From Pisaster brevispinus (lineage: Eukaryota > Echinodermata > Asteroidea > Forcipulatida > Asteriidae), in NCBI GenBank assembly GCA_023634235.1, contig JAMKCF010000060.1, positions 62,001 to 126,000 on the forward strand: a stretch of 64,000 nucleotides of DNA. The letters run 5' to 3'. Shown here one piece after another: positions 11,014 through 23,500 of the stretch (positions are counted from its first letter, which is position 1; every line of letters begins with the position of its first letter). Below the pieces are notes generated by a model, which worked only from the letters and a program-made list of their open reading frames with translations, was not told where the DNA came from and made no database searches. Position numbers and translations under genes: made by a program.

Positions 11014-13765
11014 TTGGTACAGTTGAGGGTACTAGGGTGACTAGTGAAATTCACTACCTGACTAGTCATGCTTCAATTTGTCTTGACTTTGGCACTCGCT
11101 AGTCTAGACTATTTTTTGTTTCCCAAGATGCCTTGCTGTACATTCTAAAGGTTGTAAACCCATGGTAAAAGTCAGGCTGAAATGAAAAGTATGGATTGTA
11201 ATGTGGAGGGTATTGCAACAGACTCTCTTGATCCACTGTGCCAGTTTCAAGGTAAAAAAAAATCATTTGAAAGTGCTGCGGAACGCAAACCACATTGCAA
11301 TCACGATGTACACAACGCACAATCCATCGGACACACAAGCAGTCACATTGTTTCCGATTTACAGGCTCGTAGTTGTTGTCTCGTTACTAATTGCGTGATA
11401 CAAAAAACATTGAATGCTAGAGGGCTTTTCAGAACATTGCAATAAGCATACAAAAAAAGGATAAACATCCTCTATTGATATACCAGCAGTTACGTGATAG
11501 TAGTAAAAAAAAGGCGTTGACAGCATGGTCTGTAGAGCACAGTTCCTACAAATTTTTAGCTTGCATACGAAAAGTACATAACGTGCAAGCTATATTTTAC
11601 AAAAATGCAACAATTTAGGATACCCTGGATGAAAAAGCGATTATTTTAGTGTAATGTAAGATTTTTGTTTTGTAAGAACTTGTATTGTGATTCATAAATT
11701 TCCCCCATTGAATATGGTTTGAATAAAAAAGGCTTATTTAAAAAATGTAAACCCCACCAAATTGCACATAATATGTTAATCTCCCATAGCTGATGGCTCA
11801 GAGGTGCCCACTGCAAAAGCTAAATGGTGACCTTACCGTCGCAAGACTTATGCATGTACAGGGGGATGTAGTGTACACGGTGTACAGAACTACATGTAGT
11901 CGTGGTCATGATCATGCGCATCAGCAAACATCATGACACCGACAATGTTTATATTTGGGTAATTAATCTTTTTTTAAATGTTTTATTTCCTCAATGTCGC
12001 AAATAGGCCTAGTTTAGGAATTAATTATTTATCAAAACATCTGCAAGAATGTGATCTGTTGATAACATTCACCTTTATTTAAGTGGCTAAAATGTTTATA
12101 CCCGACTGTCACTTTTCATTCATTATCATAATGAAATGCAATAAATAGTTGACAACTCAATTGAGATGTTGCTTTTGGTAACAATTAGCATGATTAGTGA
12201 ACGGACACTTTTCCATTAAATGGCAGGCTATATTAAAGATAAAGCAGTCTCCAAAAACTGCCATAGTTTAACCACCTGGGGCAAAATCCCTTATGACATC
12301 GGCAAGACACGTCCTTGGTTCTAGAACTAATACTAATAGAAGTGAATGATTTTTCCCACACATGGTCGCGGGATGATTTTTGGGGGGCGGGAATGGTGGA
12401 AGTAAAAACAGTGCAACTAAAATTATGTGTTACCTATTTTTAGTCATCCATTCCAGTTTATCCAACTCCTATATCCATCGATGACAAACCCAAATTCTTC
12501 ATCAAATTTACAGAAAAAGGTTCATTTTTTATCAGTAAGTCTTGTCTTTTCAAAATTGCGCCATGAGAAACACTCATGGCGCGCTTAAAGGATAGGCTGG
12601 TTTCCCTAATTATTGTGTTTTGACAGCCTACATGTCGTTCAGGTCTCAGACTCATGCTGTGATGATAAATAAACTTGGTACCAGTGCATTTTGCATTTGT
12701 AAGTTGTTTTACTCGTTGGAAAGTTTTGAAAAATTATAGCTTAAACTACAAAAGTACAAAGAAATACTTATTGTCTTTTCAAATTTGTAAGCTTTAATTT
12801 ATTTTTCATTAGTTAAGCGACTAATGATATATGAAATTAAACAAGAAAAAACAACACACAGAAACACAAAAAGATTTTGACAACTTTAATGTAGCGCCCT
12901 CTAGAGTTCAAAAGTAGTTAGACGCAAAACAAAACTTGCATACGCTCACGTGGACGTAAGAAACTGACAGGTGAGTGAAGAAAATGATTGTTTTGAGAAT
13001 AAAATCCCAAGGTTTTCCTTTTCCAACTGTTTAATTATTGTACAAATACTTATTTTTCTGCACAACAAGTGTTTTGTAAAGTTGAATTGTAGCACCATGA
13101 TTGATAGATAATCTGCCTTTTTTTAGCCGGCTATATAACTTAACACTAAACAGTAAGTATATTATCATATATTTATATAGTAATTGGTACCATGGAGGTC
13201 AGAGGTTGGCGAAACAACTACCAATACAGTGACTACTGTCGTGAGATACAACATAGAACCATAGAACCAGCTGGGGCGCTGTACTCCGTTTTTGTGTGTA
13301 ATATGGACGTCTGCATTGGTGGCAGTACGACCGCAGATTTTGATAAATAAACAAACAGAAAAATGAGTACTGCGCCCCAAGTTACCGGGCCAGACTAGTA
13401 GGCCCCTAGCCTAAAGACTGATGTAATAATTGTAAATTAAGTGCTGCCTTTTTATTTTTATTGTCCATGGTTTAGTTAAATCCCTTTGGACCTTTTACAT
13501 GGATGACACAATGATGAAAACCCCCCAAACCAAAGTTGGACGGTAAGATTGCATACTCCTTTCTATGGCCAGACACAATTATTGAGTCAGTACGCTCATT
13601 TAATTTAGTCGAGACCAGAGTGTTACAATCGTCATAACTTCATAGGCCTACTATACAGACTTGGTTAAAGTTCATGCAACTTAGGTACAGTTGAATCTTT
13701 TCACTTGCTTTTATATAACTCATTTTCTGTGAAAAGTAATAAGTCAAATTTTTGTTGTGATTCAG
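11014..13765. other. upstream region of the photolyase exons, no exon identified
   Basis: No CpG-rich promoter, recognisable first exon or repeat was found with confidence. The first recognised photolyase exon lacks an in-frame ATG before its HWFRK motif, so a start exon and promoter may lie here or further upstream. A frame opening with ATG at 13193 is short and not family-like. Confidence 0.35.
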
Positions 13766-13996
13766 GGAACATTAAACATCAAGCATCAACGGTCTCTTCA
13801 TTGGTTTCGTAAAGGCCTCCGCCTTCCATTGACAACCCGTCCCTCCTTGCCACCGTGAAGGGCAGCCAGGAGTTCCGAGCTGTCTTCATTCTGGACCCAT
13901 TTTCGTCAATTCCAGCAATATAGGGATCAACAGATGGCGCTTTCTGCTTGAGTCGTTGCGAGATCTTGATGATGGGCTTAAACAACTTGGGAGCAG
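13766..13996 (+). CDS. phr6-4: photolyase exon A (N-terminal antenna domain), frame broken
   Basis: An acceptor TTCAG precedes 13766 and a donor GTGATG follows 13996. The frame reads HWFRKGLRL up to 13825, then [16 protein letters not shown] and AVFILDPF, then [18 protein letters not shown] and LGS. The family pattern is GLRLHDNP...ILDP...NVGVNRWRF. Five bases (13826-13830, CCATT) stand where the histidine codon CAT is expected, as if C and T were each doubled. A base is missing near 13909. A stop (TAG at 13921) appears only because of the second shift. No in-frame ATG precedes HWFRK within the exon. It ends in phase 2, joining exon B to make an arginine codon. Confidence 0.82.
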
Positions 13997-14878
13997 GTGA
14001 TGAGTTTTGTGTCTGAAAGACAGACAGATTTGTCTTGATGAGATGGGGAAGGAGGGGAGGGGTGGGGTGGGGTTGGGGACAGGAATGAATAGCATAATAG
14101 GAAAGTGTTAAAGGTATTATACAGGATTGGTAGAGCTGACAAAATAGTCGCAAACAGTAATGTTTTGTTTGATCAACCATATCATAAAATAACAAATCTG
14201 TGAAAATTTTGGCTTATTCTGTTGTGTGAGTTAAGAGAAGATAGTGAAAAACCATGCATGATTTTCAGCAAGTAAATATATTGTCCTTAATTTTGGTTGT
14301 AACAACCGAAATCAGCTGTTGTGTTTGTTTAGGTTTTCAGATACAGTTTTCTCAAGTATGACTTCATATTAGAGGGGAAATTTTTCATAGAAAAAAATGG
14401 TTCTTGTTTGAACTTCATAATCGTTAAGCTATCAGGCTAAAATTAAACAATGATCATTTTCTGTCCTTACCAATCCTGTATAATACCTTTATAACTGAAC
14501 ACAAACCAGATGTAGGTATTGGGGTGTATATTCAGATTCCTATGGGAAGGGCTTGGTGAGATGTTTTCCAATGATTGGTTTGTTATTATTATTATTAGAT
14601 ATGCGGCCATGACAATAAAACAAAAATACAAAGTAGATCGAAGAACTATAAAACCAAAATAGAAATAACAAAACAATACACATAGGCCTAGCCTAAGAAT
14701 TATACAGAATAGCAAAGCTCAAAAAAGACGATGAAAGGAGGGCAACTAGAAGAGGCATGGAGAACAGCAGAATTATTGGCATGGGGAAAATGAAAAATTA
14801 GTGTATGAAGGGAGCATGCAAGTACGAGAAGTCAATCCGTGGAAAGACACAAGAAAAAGTAAACTAAATTACTGTTGC

Positions 14879-14911
<33 letters not shown>

Positions 14912-17900
14912 GCTTCTTATGTAGCGCTCATATCAGTTACTCAGTAACACTCAAGGCGCTTCAACATTCAGTATTTTCCTGCAAGGTATGAGGGGCTACG
15001 TTTAAAGTATGAGACCTACTCCCTTACATAGCACTATGTAATGGTTTACAAGGTGCTGTGGCGCAATATGCAGCCAATCAAACCAGTAACACCGGGGCGA
15101 ACCCCTTCTCTTTACACAACACACGGGACCAACGGCTTTACGTCCCATCCAAAGGACGAAGCAATCATGGTTAAGTGTCTTGCTTAAGGACACAAGTGTC
15201 ACGACCGGGACTCGAACCCACACTCTGCTGATCAGAAACACAAGAGCTTGGGTCCAGTGCTCTTATCCGCTCGGCCACAAACACGCCACATGTTGTCCCA
15301 CATGATAACTTGTCGTCGAATGTCTAGCTTGAACAATTTGTTTTTACAATTCTGCATTATATTTCCTTTGCTGTAGGCTGTATGTTCTAAGAGGAAAACC
15401 CAGTGAGGTCTTCCCTAAGCTCTTCACCCAGTGGAAGGTGACTCGATTGACCTTTGAGAGTGACACCGAGCCCTATGCAGTAAAGAGAGATGACCTCATA
15501 AAAACGATTGCAGAGGAAAACGGCGTGGAGGTCATCCAGAAAATGTCTCACACTCTCTACCATCCCGAGAGGTGAGGACTAGGCTGATGGGTAGCCGTTT
15601 GTGGTGACTGAGGGTTTTGAATCTCACAAACTTACAAGCCCACCACACAAAGTCTGTAAACTCACCACAAACCTGCCACAATTCCTCAAACCAATCACAA
15701 ACCAAACAGGAACTTGCCACAAACTATAGAGCAAGTGAACAAATCCACCTCAAACCTCCACAAGCTCAGCTCAATCAGGCACAAACCCAATACAGCCCTG
15801 TTTCCAACCTGCCGAACCTTGGCTCAACATACCGCAAACCCAACTCGGCCCACCTCAAGCCTAATAAAAACCCCTGCCCATCCTCAAAAACATTGTTCAA
15901 ATTTTGATACAAATGCTTCTTAATCTCTGTGACTATTTTTCAAAACTACTGTATCCATACAGTTGTATAGTTTTATACTTTGACCCGTTCAGGAAGGTAG
16001 TAGCTTTAGACTTGGACTCGTCCTTCATGACTTATAATAGTGGTTTCTTTATAGTGGCTTCATAGCGCTCAAATCCATCATTCATTGATGCTCATTGTTC
16101 TTCAACATTATTACCCCAGGTCACTAGGCCATTTATTTCAATTGTTAAACCGTCTCAGCTCCCCTAGGAGTATACAGCCTGTGCTACAAAATGTGTAGCG
16201 CACCAAGCTAAATCAATCACAAGAACCATCTCTGCCCTTACTGGTTACCATTTACCCCTGGGTGAGGAGAAGCAATTATAGTAAAGTGTCTTGCTCAAGG
16301 ACACAAGCGTCATGACCAAGATTCGAACCCACACCATGATGACTCGGCCACAAGAACTTGAGTCTGGTGCTCTAAACCGCTCAGCTTGGCATGCCTCAGA
16401 CTTGGACTCAAACTTTAGACTTGACCCAAATGAAACTCTGATTTGACACTGGGGACTCAGACTTGTGGATCGATACAAGACTGAGAGTAACAAATTGCAA
16501 ATGAGGACCTTATAGCTCTGAGCCGACAGAATCTTAAATCTCTCCTCTTTATCCTGTGGTTATTAATGCAGTGTAATTAAAGCGAACGGAGGGAAGCCAC
16601 CTTTGACCTATCAACGGCTTCTCACAGTCTTATCAAAGATGACTCCGCCCAGACAGCCTGAGCCAGCTCTTAGTGAAGAGTGCATTGGTGGTAAGTTGAG
16701 TATAGTGACAAAAATTTCTATTGAAATTACTGACAGCCATCTGGAAACCATCAATCCCTCCAAAATTCAACCGTCTTATCTACTTTGTTCATATCTCATC
16801 TAGTAAAACTACAAGGGAAACTGACTGGGCCAATTTTAAGTCAATTTTGGGTTGAACAAAGAAAAATTGACTAAGAGTGGAATTTGAACCTGTGCTATAT
16901 AAGGACTCTGTAGTGGCAGCGCAGCATTCCTAGTCTCATATCATGGAGGAAGGAATGTTGAGCTGCCACTGCGGTGAAGACTCCTTGCTTCCTATGATAA
17001 CTTTATATAATTGGAGTCGAAATAAAAGAGTCGAAAAGAGAAAGTTAACACAAATGTTCATTTTTGAATGACACTGTGAATGAACTACGGGTCTTTTCAA
17101 ACAGTCACTACATGTAAACCTGAAATGTTTTCTGATTTCAACTATAACTTTTCTGAACTAGACATTTCTTGCAACAATCTTTAGGTTGTGCTTTGCCAGT
17201 CGATTCTGATCACGATACCGAGTTCGGTATGCCAAGTTTGGAGGACCTGGGCTTGGACCCAAGTGAGGCGGGGCCACGCCTTTTTCCGGGCGGGGAAACG
17301 GAGGGATTGAGAACAATGAAGGAACAGCTAGCAAGACAGGTGGGTGTGTCTTGTAGTGTGACAGACTTCTTCCCCCAAAGGTTCATAAAATGATCAATGT
17401 AACAATACATAACTAGACATGAATTTTTGTAGAAACAAAAACAAGGTGTTTGGTGTAGACATGGCCGAGTTAGCGAACTTGTACAAGAGATATGCGTAAA
17501 GTGAATGGTGGCTCTAAAGACTTGCATGTTTGAAATAAATGTGACGGTTATAAAGACACCCCACAGAGTTTTCTTATTTTTCCTTTAAATGTACTATTTT
17601 CTTTCATTTGTAAACGCATTCCTTACCTTACTTTTTATCCTTCCGCCAATTCAGTTCGTTTTAGAAACGTTATTTATGCAAATCAACCTGTTTACACTTA
17701 CGCCCTCACAAGCTTCACGTTCACATTTTCACTCACTTTCAAATTATGTTCACGAGAGACAACACCACATATAACGGACTCTCTCCTCCTATTTTCCAGG
17801 TAAATATAACACCATTTATTCACATCGTTTTTATATTATATCTGTTTCATTTATTTCTATATCTTAAAGTTAATAGAAGTTGCAGTAATTATTAAAGGTG

Positions 17901-20513
17901 TGCTGCTATTAATGTGTATTTTCGTAAGGATTTCTAGTTTAAGGTGTGGCAGCAACAATGCAGCCATTGTCATTATTTTGGCGGGAACGCAATTGTTCAA
18001 GCCGACATTCAATAGTGCGTTCCCGTAGTTCTTTTATTGTACAGTTAACTATTCATTTTCATTGTAAGATTTCCTTTAATAATTAATGTCAGAATTGTAT
18101 GTTTTATATTAATTAATTATGAGTCCGAGAATGTATAAATTTTCACTGACTTTCAAATTATGTTCACGAGAGACAACACCACATATAACGGACTCTCTCC
18201 TCCTATTTTCCAGATCAATAAATAATTGTGAACGGCAAGGCTATTCTTCCTCGGTATCCTTTCTTATTGACCCTAATTACATCCTGGTCACATAAGAAAC
18301 ATTGATAAATTTGAAAACTGATGTCGTCATTATGATTTCAAAACTTATTATTTATCTAGACTTTGATAACCCCTTTAACCTCTTACCTATGTGTTTTAAG
18401 CAATGTATTTTTGGTACTTTTTTGATCGAGTTTCGTAAAAAAGAACAACACAGGCAAATTACTCGGGTGAGATTCGAACCCACGACATTTACAATGCAAG
18501 AGCAGATGTCTTACCACCAGACCATCGAGCTAGTGTGTTGTCTGCTGATAATTTAGCAATTTTGCGTGGAACAGACTAACAAAGCCTCATATCAGGCAAT
18601 GTGGACATTCTGATCAATGAACCATGTGATCAATGGAGCGGAACAGCCAGCCACAGTGCTTTTTGCATTGCACACAGTAAATGCGGGTCGATACATAGGT
18701 AGCTTTTAACGCCCGATGAAAATGACCCACAGGAATCTAAGCACTGCATTCCTGGACTATGACTTAGCTAATGAATAAACATATAAGAACTACTAATGCA
18801 ATATGTAATTGAGTCTGGTGCTTCTGGTTGATTTTTGACTCTGCGCTCCAATAAACAATGACCCTTCGAGTTTCTGGGTGCATTTAAAAGATTGGCTAAA
18901 GAATTTCTCCCACAGATGGAATGTACTGTACTTTAAAAATGCAATGACATGAATAAAAAAAGAAAATAATTATTTGTCAATAAGTGAGTTAAACAATGGA
19001 GGTCTATCTCTCAGGTAAAACCACGGTGAAAAAAAAACCTACTCATGCTGAGGGAACAAGACCATTCATTTTTCACTTGCCACATTTAGAAATCTGGAAT
19101 CTGCCAGTTGTGGGACGCTTAGTTTTGATGAACCGTAAAACCAACCACAACCCCTCAAATTCCAAAGTTATCTGCATTTAATAAAAATTATGTTGGACTG
19201 AGGACTGCACTTGTAAATTGATCATGCTTTACATGGGATCAGGCATACCACCATAATCAGAGTCCAACAGTTTGAAAGTTAAATAGTTCCATCTGAAATA
19301 TCGTCAAAGTTGAGCAAATAGCAAGAAGACCCCAAATCACTATTACTTATTTTAATTGCTAATTCCAATTCATGTAGCTGCTTAAGCACACAACAATAAC
19401 AAAGCACACAACAATGTGCTTTTAATACCAGAAAAAAGTTACCCGCCAAAAGACCATGTCATGATGTATCATTTGCAGCTGGTTGTCTGCTTTAATTTTT
19501 GCTTTGCAAAAAATTGTTAAGCACTCTTGTCTGACTTAATAGTTGTTATAATTGCATTGGGAATAACGAATATAACTTCATGATTTTACCTCACACTGAA
19601 GTGTGTTAAGCACTGTATACTCTGTGTTTTCCAAAGTCCTGTTGACGGAAATCCACACGCATACTATTAATGTAGGATTTGAACCCTAGACCCCCACCAT
19701 TCTGGAGCAGGTGACCTACCACTAGACCGTGACCTCTGAACGTGCCTGGTGACAAGCTCTCCTAATCATTCAACACGATGCTCCAGACTAATGACTTACA
19801 GTTGCATGGCCCGATTGTCGCCGAAAGAAATTTTTTGGGGTCAATTTTTTTCTCATGTAGCATGCAAAATTGTTTGTACATGGCTAAAATTATTGTTAGA
19901 TATTGTGAGTTTTTAATTTAGTACCACTAATATCATTGGCAGATTTGTGTGTGTGCAATACCTTGAAAGATCAGCTTATAGCTCTTCTTGAATCTATAAA
20001 TGTTAATATTTAGGTAAAAAATTTGACCTGGCATCTTTAACTAGGGTGTAACAACCTTCACAATTTCGATTTTTTTGGTTCTGTTTAAGGATTGGGTGTG
20101 TAAGTTTGAGAAGCCAAAGACAGAACCCAACACCTTGAAGCCTAGCACCACTGTACCGAGTCCTTACCTCAAGTTTGGCTGTGTGTCGGCAAGAACCTTC
20201 TACCACGGCATTCAAGATGTCTACACTCGCAAGGTAATCGTCTGCTCAATCTGTTGAGAAAGAAGACAGCTCTTGAAAACTTCTTATGAAGCAAAATTAC
20301 CTTGTAGTATAAATGTAAAAAGTTGTATTTTACAGGTTTTGTGCTTAAGCTTTTTGTAAAGTATCCCACCAGACCAGTGAACTTGTTTAACTTGCCCCCA
20401 GGAAGTTTTAGTAGTCCAGATTTCAAATGAAAATGTATCTTTCTGATTAGGTGTTCGGGCATTCAGCCCGGAACACCTCTTATTATTGTTCGTTTTTTTT
20501 TTTTTTTTCTTAA

Positions 20514-20545
<32 letters not shown>

Positions 20546-23500
20546 CTTCTTCTCAGCGTCCCTTGTCCGCTAACAAAAGCACCCTTTCCAAGCTCATTTG
20601 AACTTGAAACTTCATATTTAGTTAGATATTTATTAGGAGATGAAACCGCGTCAGTTACGTCATGATGACGTCATCAGGTGTCGAGTTACGTTAAATCAAA
20701 GTTTAATATTTGAAAAAATCATAACTCCAAAACTACACAATGGATTTTCACAATCTATACATCATCGGATAGGCCTGGTATGACTCTAAAAACGCTACAC
20801 TGAACGCGACCTCATTTGACCTTGACTTCCGGTTCAAACCGGAAGTTGAATATTTAAAAAATTCATATCTCAAAAACTACTGATCGTTTCGTCACAATTT
20901 TCACATCAGATTGTAGATCTATGATCCTTCCGAAACTTTTGCACAGAAATGATGCCAATATGACCTTAACTTCTGGTCCTAAATGGGTGTTACAGCCAAA
21001 ATTAGTATTAACCGCAGTTTATGTGTGTATGGAGAAAAGCGCTGTAACTGACTGTCCGCTCCATTATTCATAAGGTTCAAAGTCCACGAAGCCTGTGCAC
21101 ACAGTCCCACACAACGGAAATGTATCATTGCGTTGCTTATTCTTGTACGTTGTAACAACACGTGTCCCGCACATAAAAAACTCAAACTCATTCAAAGTTC
21201 AGTGTGAATTTAGTTCCGCTGTGCTCGTCTGATGGCTTAATGGAAAACAAGGAATAAAAGAGGAGGTTTTACTGAGATGTCCACCTGCTTTAGGGATTTG
21301 TATGACTTTGACTAAATGACAAAAACTTCAACTGAAAAAGAACGACATTGGTTTGTTTCTCATCAAACACCGAGACCCACGTCACGTTGATCGACGTGAC
21401 CATGCCTGCCAAAGGCGCTCTAGGCCCTCTGAGTATGCCCTTCAGACACAGTGATTAAAATGGTAAGCTTTATTTCAAAATCACCGTTAAAAAGAGGGGG
21501 CATTCCTTTTTTGTCTACAATAATGTTGATATCCATGAACTTGCCTAGTGTTTTTTATTTTGTTTTTTTACTTTCAAAAATCATTATTTTTGTCATGGTT
21601 TAATTTTCAACTATCGGATTGAATTGATGCTAATCCCCGCTCAGGTATATTATGTATATGTACTGTGTATGGAAAAAAAACATAACTCTTGAACCAAAAA
21701 GGGTTTTGACTTTATGCTAACCATGTACTTAGACCTTAGTGTGTCAATGAAACCACATAGGTTTTCGGCATGATTACGTCACCAATGACGTCATAACATT
21801 GAATCAATGTTTAATTTTTACAAAAAAACATATCTGGAAAACTATAACTGCTACATACCAGATCTTTGGTCCATGTGAAAGACCATGGAGTGTATTTTTT
21901 TAATTTTACACAAAGTGTGACCCTATGCAGCTCTGTGACCTTTACTTCTGGTCGAAACTGAAAGATGCTTATTCCATACTTAAAAACTTCATATCCCATT
22001 AACCAAAAAAGGGTTGAGACCTACAACTTTACATACTTAGACCCGAGTGTGTAGATGAAACTGCAGTTATTTTCGGGATGATGACGACTCGATGGCGTCC
22101 TTACATTAAATTAACTTTTATCCGGAGAACCAAATTTGTATATACATAACTTGCACCATCCCCAATGATTACACAAACTGTGTCTCCCTGTGAGCTTCAA
22201 TTCTGGTCAAAACTGAGAGCTTAAGTGAAAATAATCACTCCCGGTCTTCGTTTTGAGGCCTGCAAACAATATGATCTTGAAATCAGATGGTCCCTCTATA
22301 TCGAATACAGTTTTACCCATAGGACTGTCAATTCCAGCAAAACAATAACTATGAATCTCAATGTTTTGATAATAAAATGAGCTATGAAAACGGAATGATT
22401 TAATCAGTTTTTTAATTTATCAAAGTTTTTTATTTCAAATACGAAATCTTCTACCATTCACTTTACGTATCAATTTGTCGTACTAAGTTTTTTCAGTTTT
22501 TGCTTTGAAAACACTACCTCTGCTAACTCGAAAATGTCTATACCGAACACCTTGTTTTTGTTATGGAACAAAAAATTATGTCTAGTGTATTCTTATGTTT
22601 GTTCTAAAAAAAATACACACCAACGTTGTCCGCTAATGTTTTGCTTCTTCCCAAGCTCATATGGTCATGAAACTTGGCAACCATTTTGCACATGATTAGT
22701 GGATGAAACACAAGTTTTCACGTAATGATAACGTCATCTGATGATTTATTAGGTAATTAAAAGTAATTAATTGTTCTCAAATTTCCAGCTTTTTCTAACA
22801 ACAAACATAACTCAAAGACCGCAGACTTTCAATTCTTTCTTTTTTTTTGAATCTAAAGAACATTGCATACTAATCATTTCGTACATAGGAACGAATAGAT
22901 TTTAAGGTGTATTTCTAGGTGAAAACGAGCGTTAAAATGTTGAATTCTAATCCAATACCGAGCCCACAGTGTGGCATCCAATCCGGCATGACGTGCACAC
23001 AAAACCGCACAGCGTGCAGCATGTAGCCATACATTGTGTGCAAATCCTGGAAAGCCCATTGAACATCATTGCGTTGTTTACTCGTGTATGTATTAACACG
23101 TTGTCCCGCACTGAAACCCAAACTCGTTCAAAGTTCAGTTTAAATTTAGTTCCGCTGTGCTCGTCTGATGGCTTAATGAAAAACAAGGAATATAAAGGAG
23201 GATTTACTGAGATGTCCACCTGCTTTAGGGATTTGTATGACTTTTACTAAGTGCCAAAAACTTCGACTGAAAAAGAACGACATTGGTTCGTTTCTCATCA
23301 AACACCGAGACCCACGTCACGTTGATCGACGTGACCATGCCTGCCAAATGCGCTCTAGGCCCGCTAAGTATGCCCTTCAGACACGGTAATTAAAATGGTA
23401 AGCTTTATTTCAAAATCACCGTTAACAAGAGGGGGCATTCCTTTTTTCGTCTACAATATGTTGATTTGATTCATCAATGAACTTGTTTAGTGGTTTTTTG

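Noticed and set aside
13779..14195. 138-residue minus-strand frame
   Set aside because: It is the antisense shadow of photolyase exon A plus a purine-rich intron stretch.
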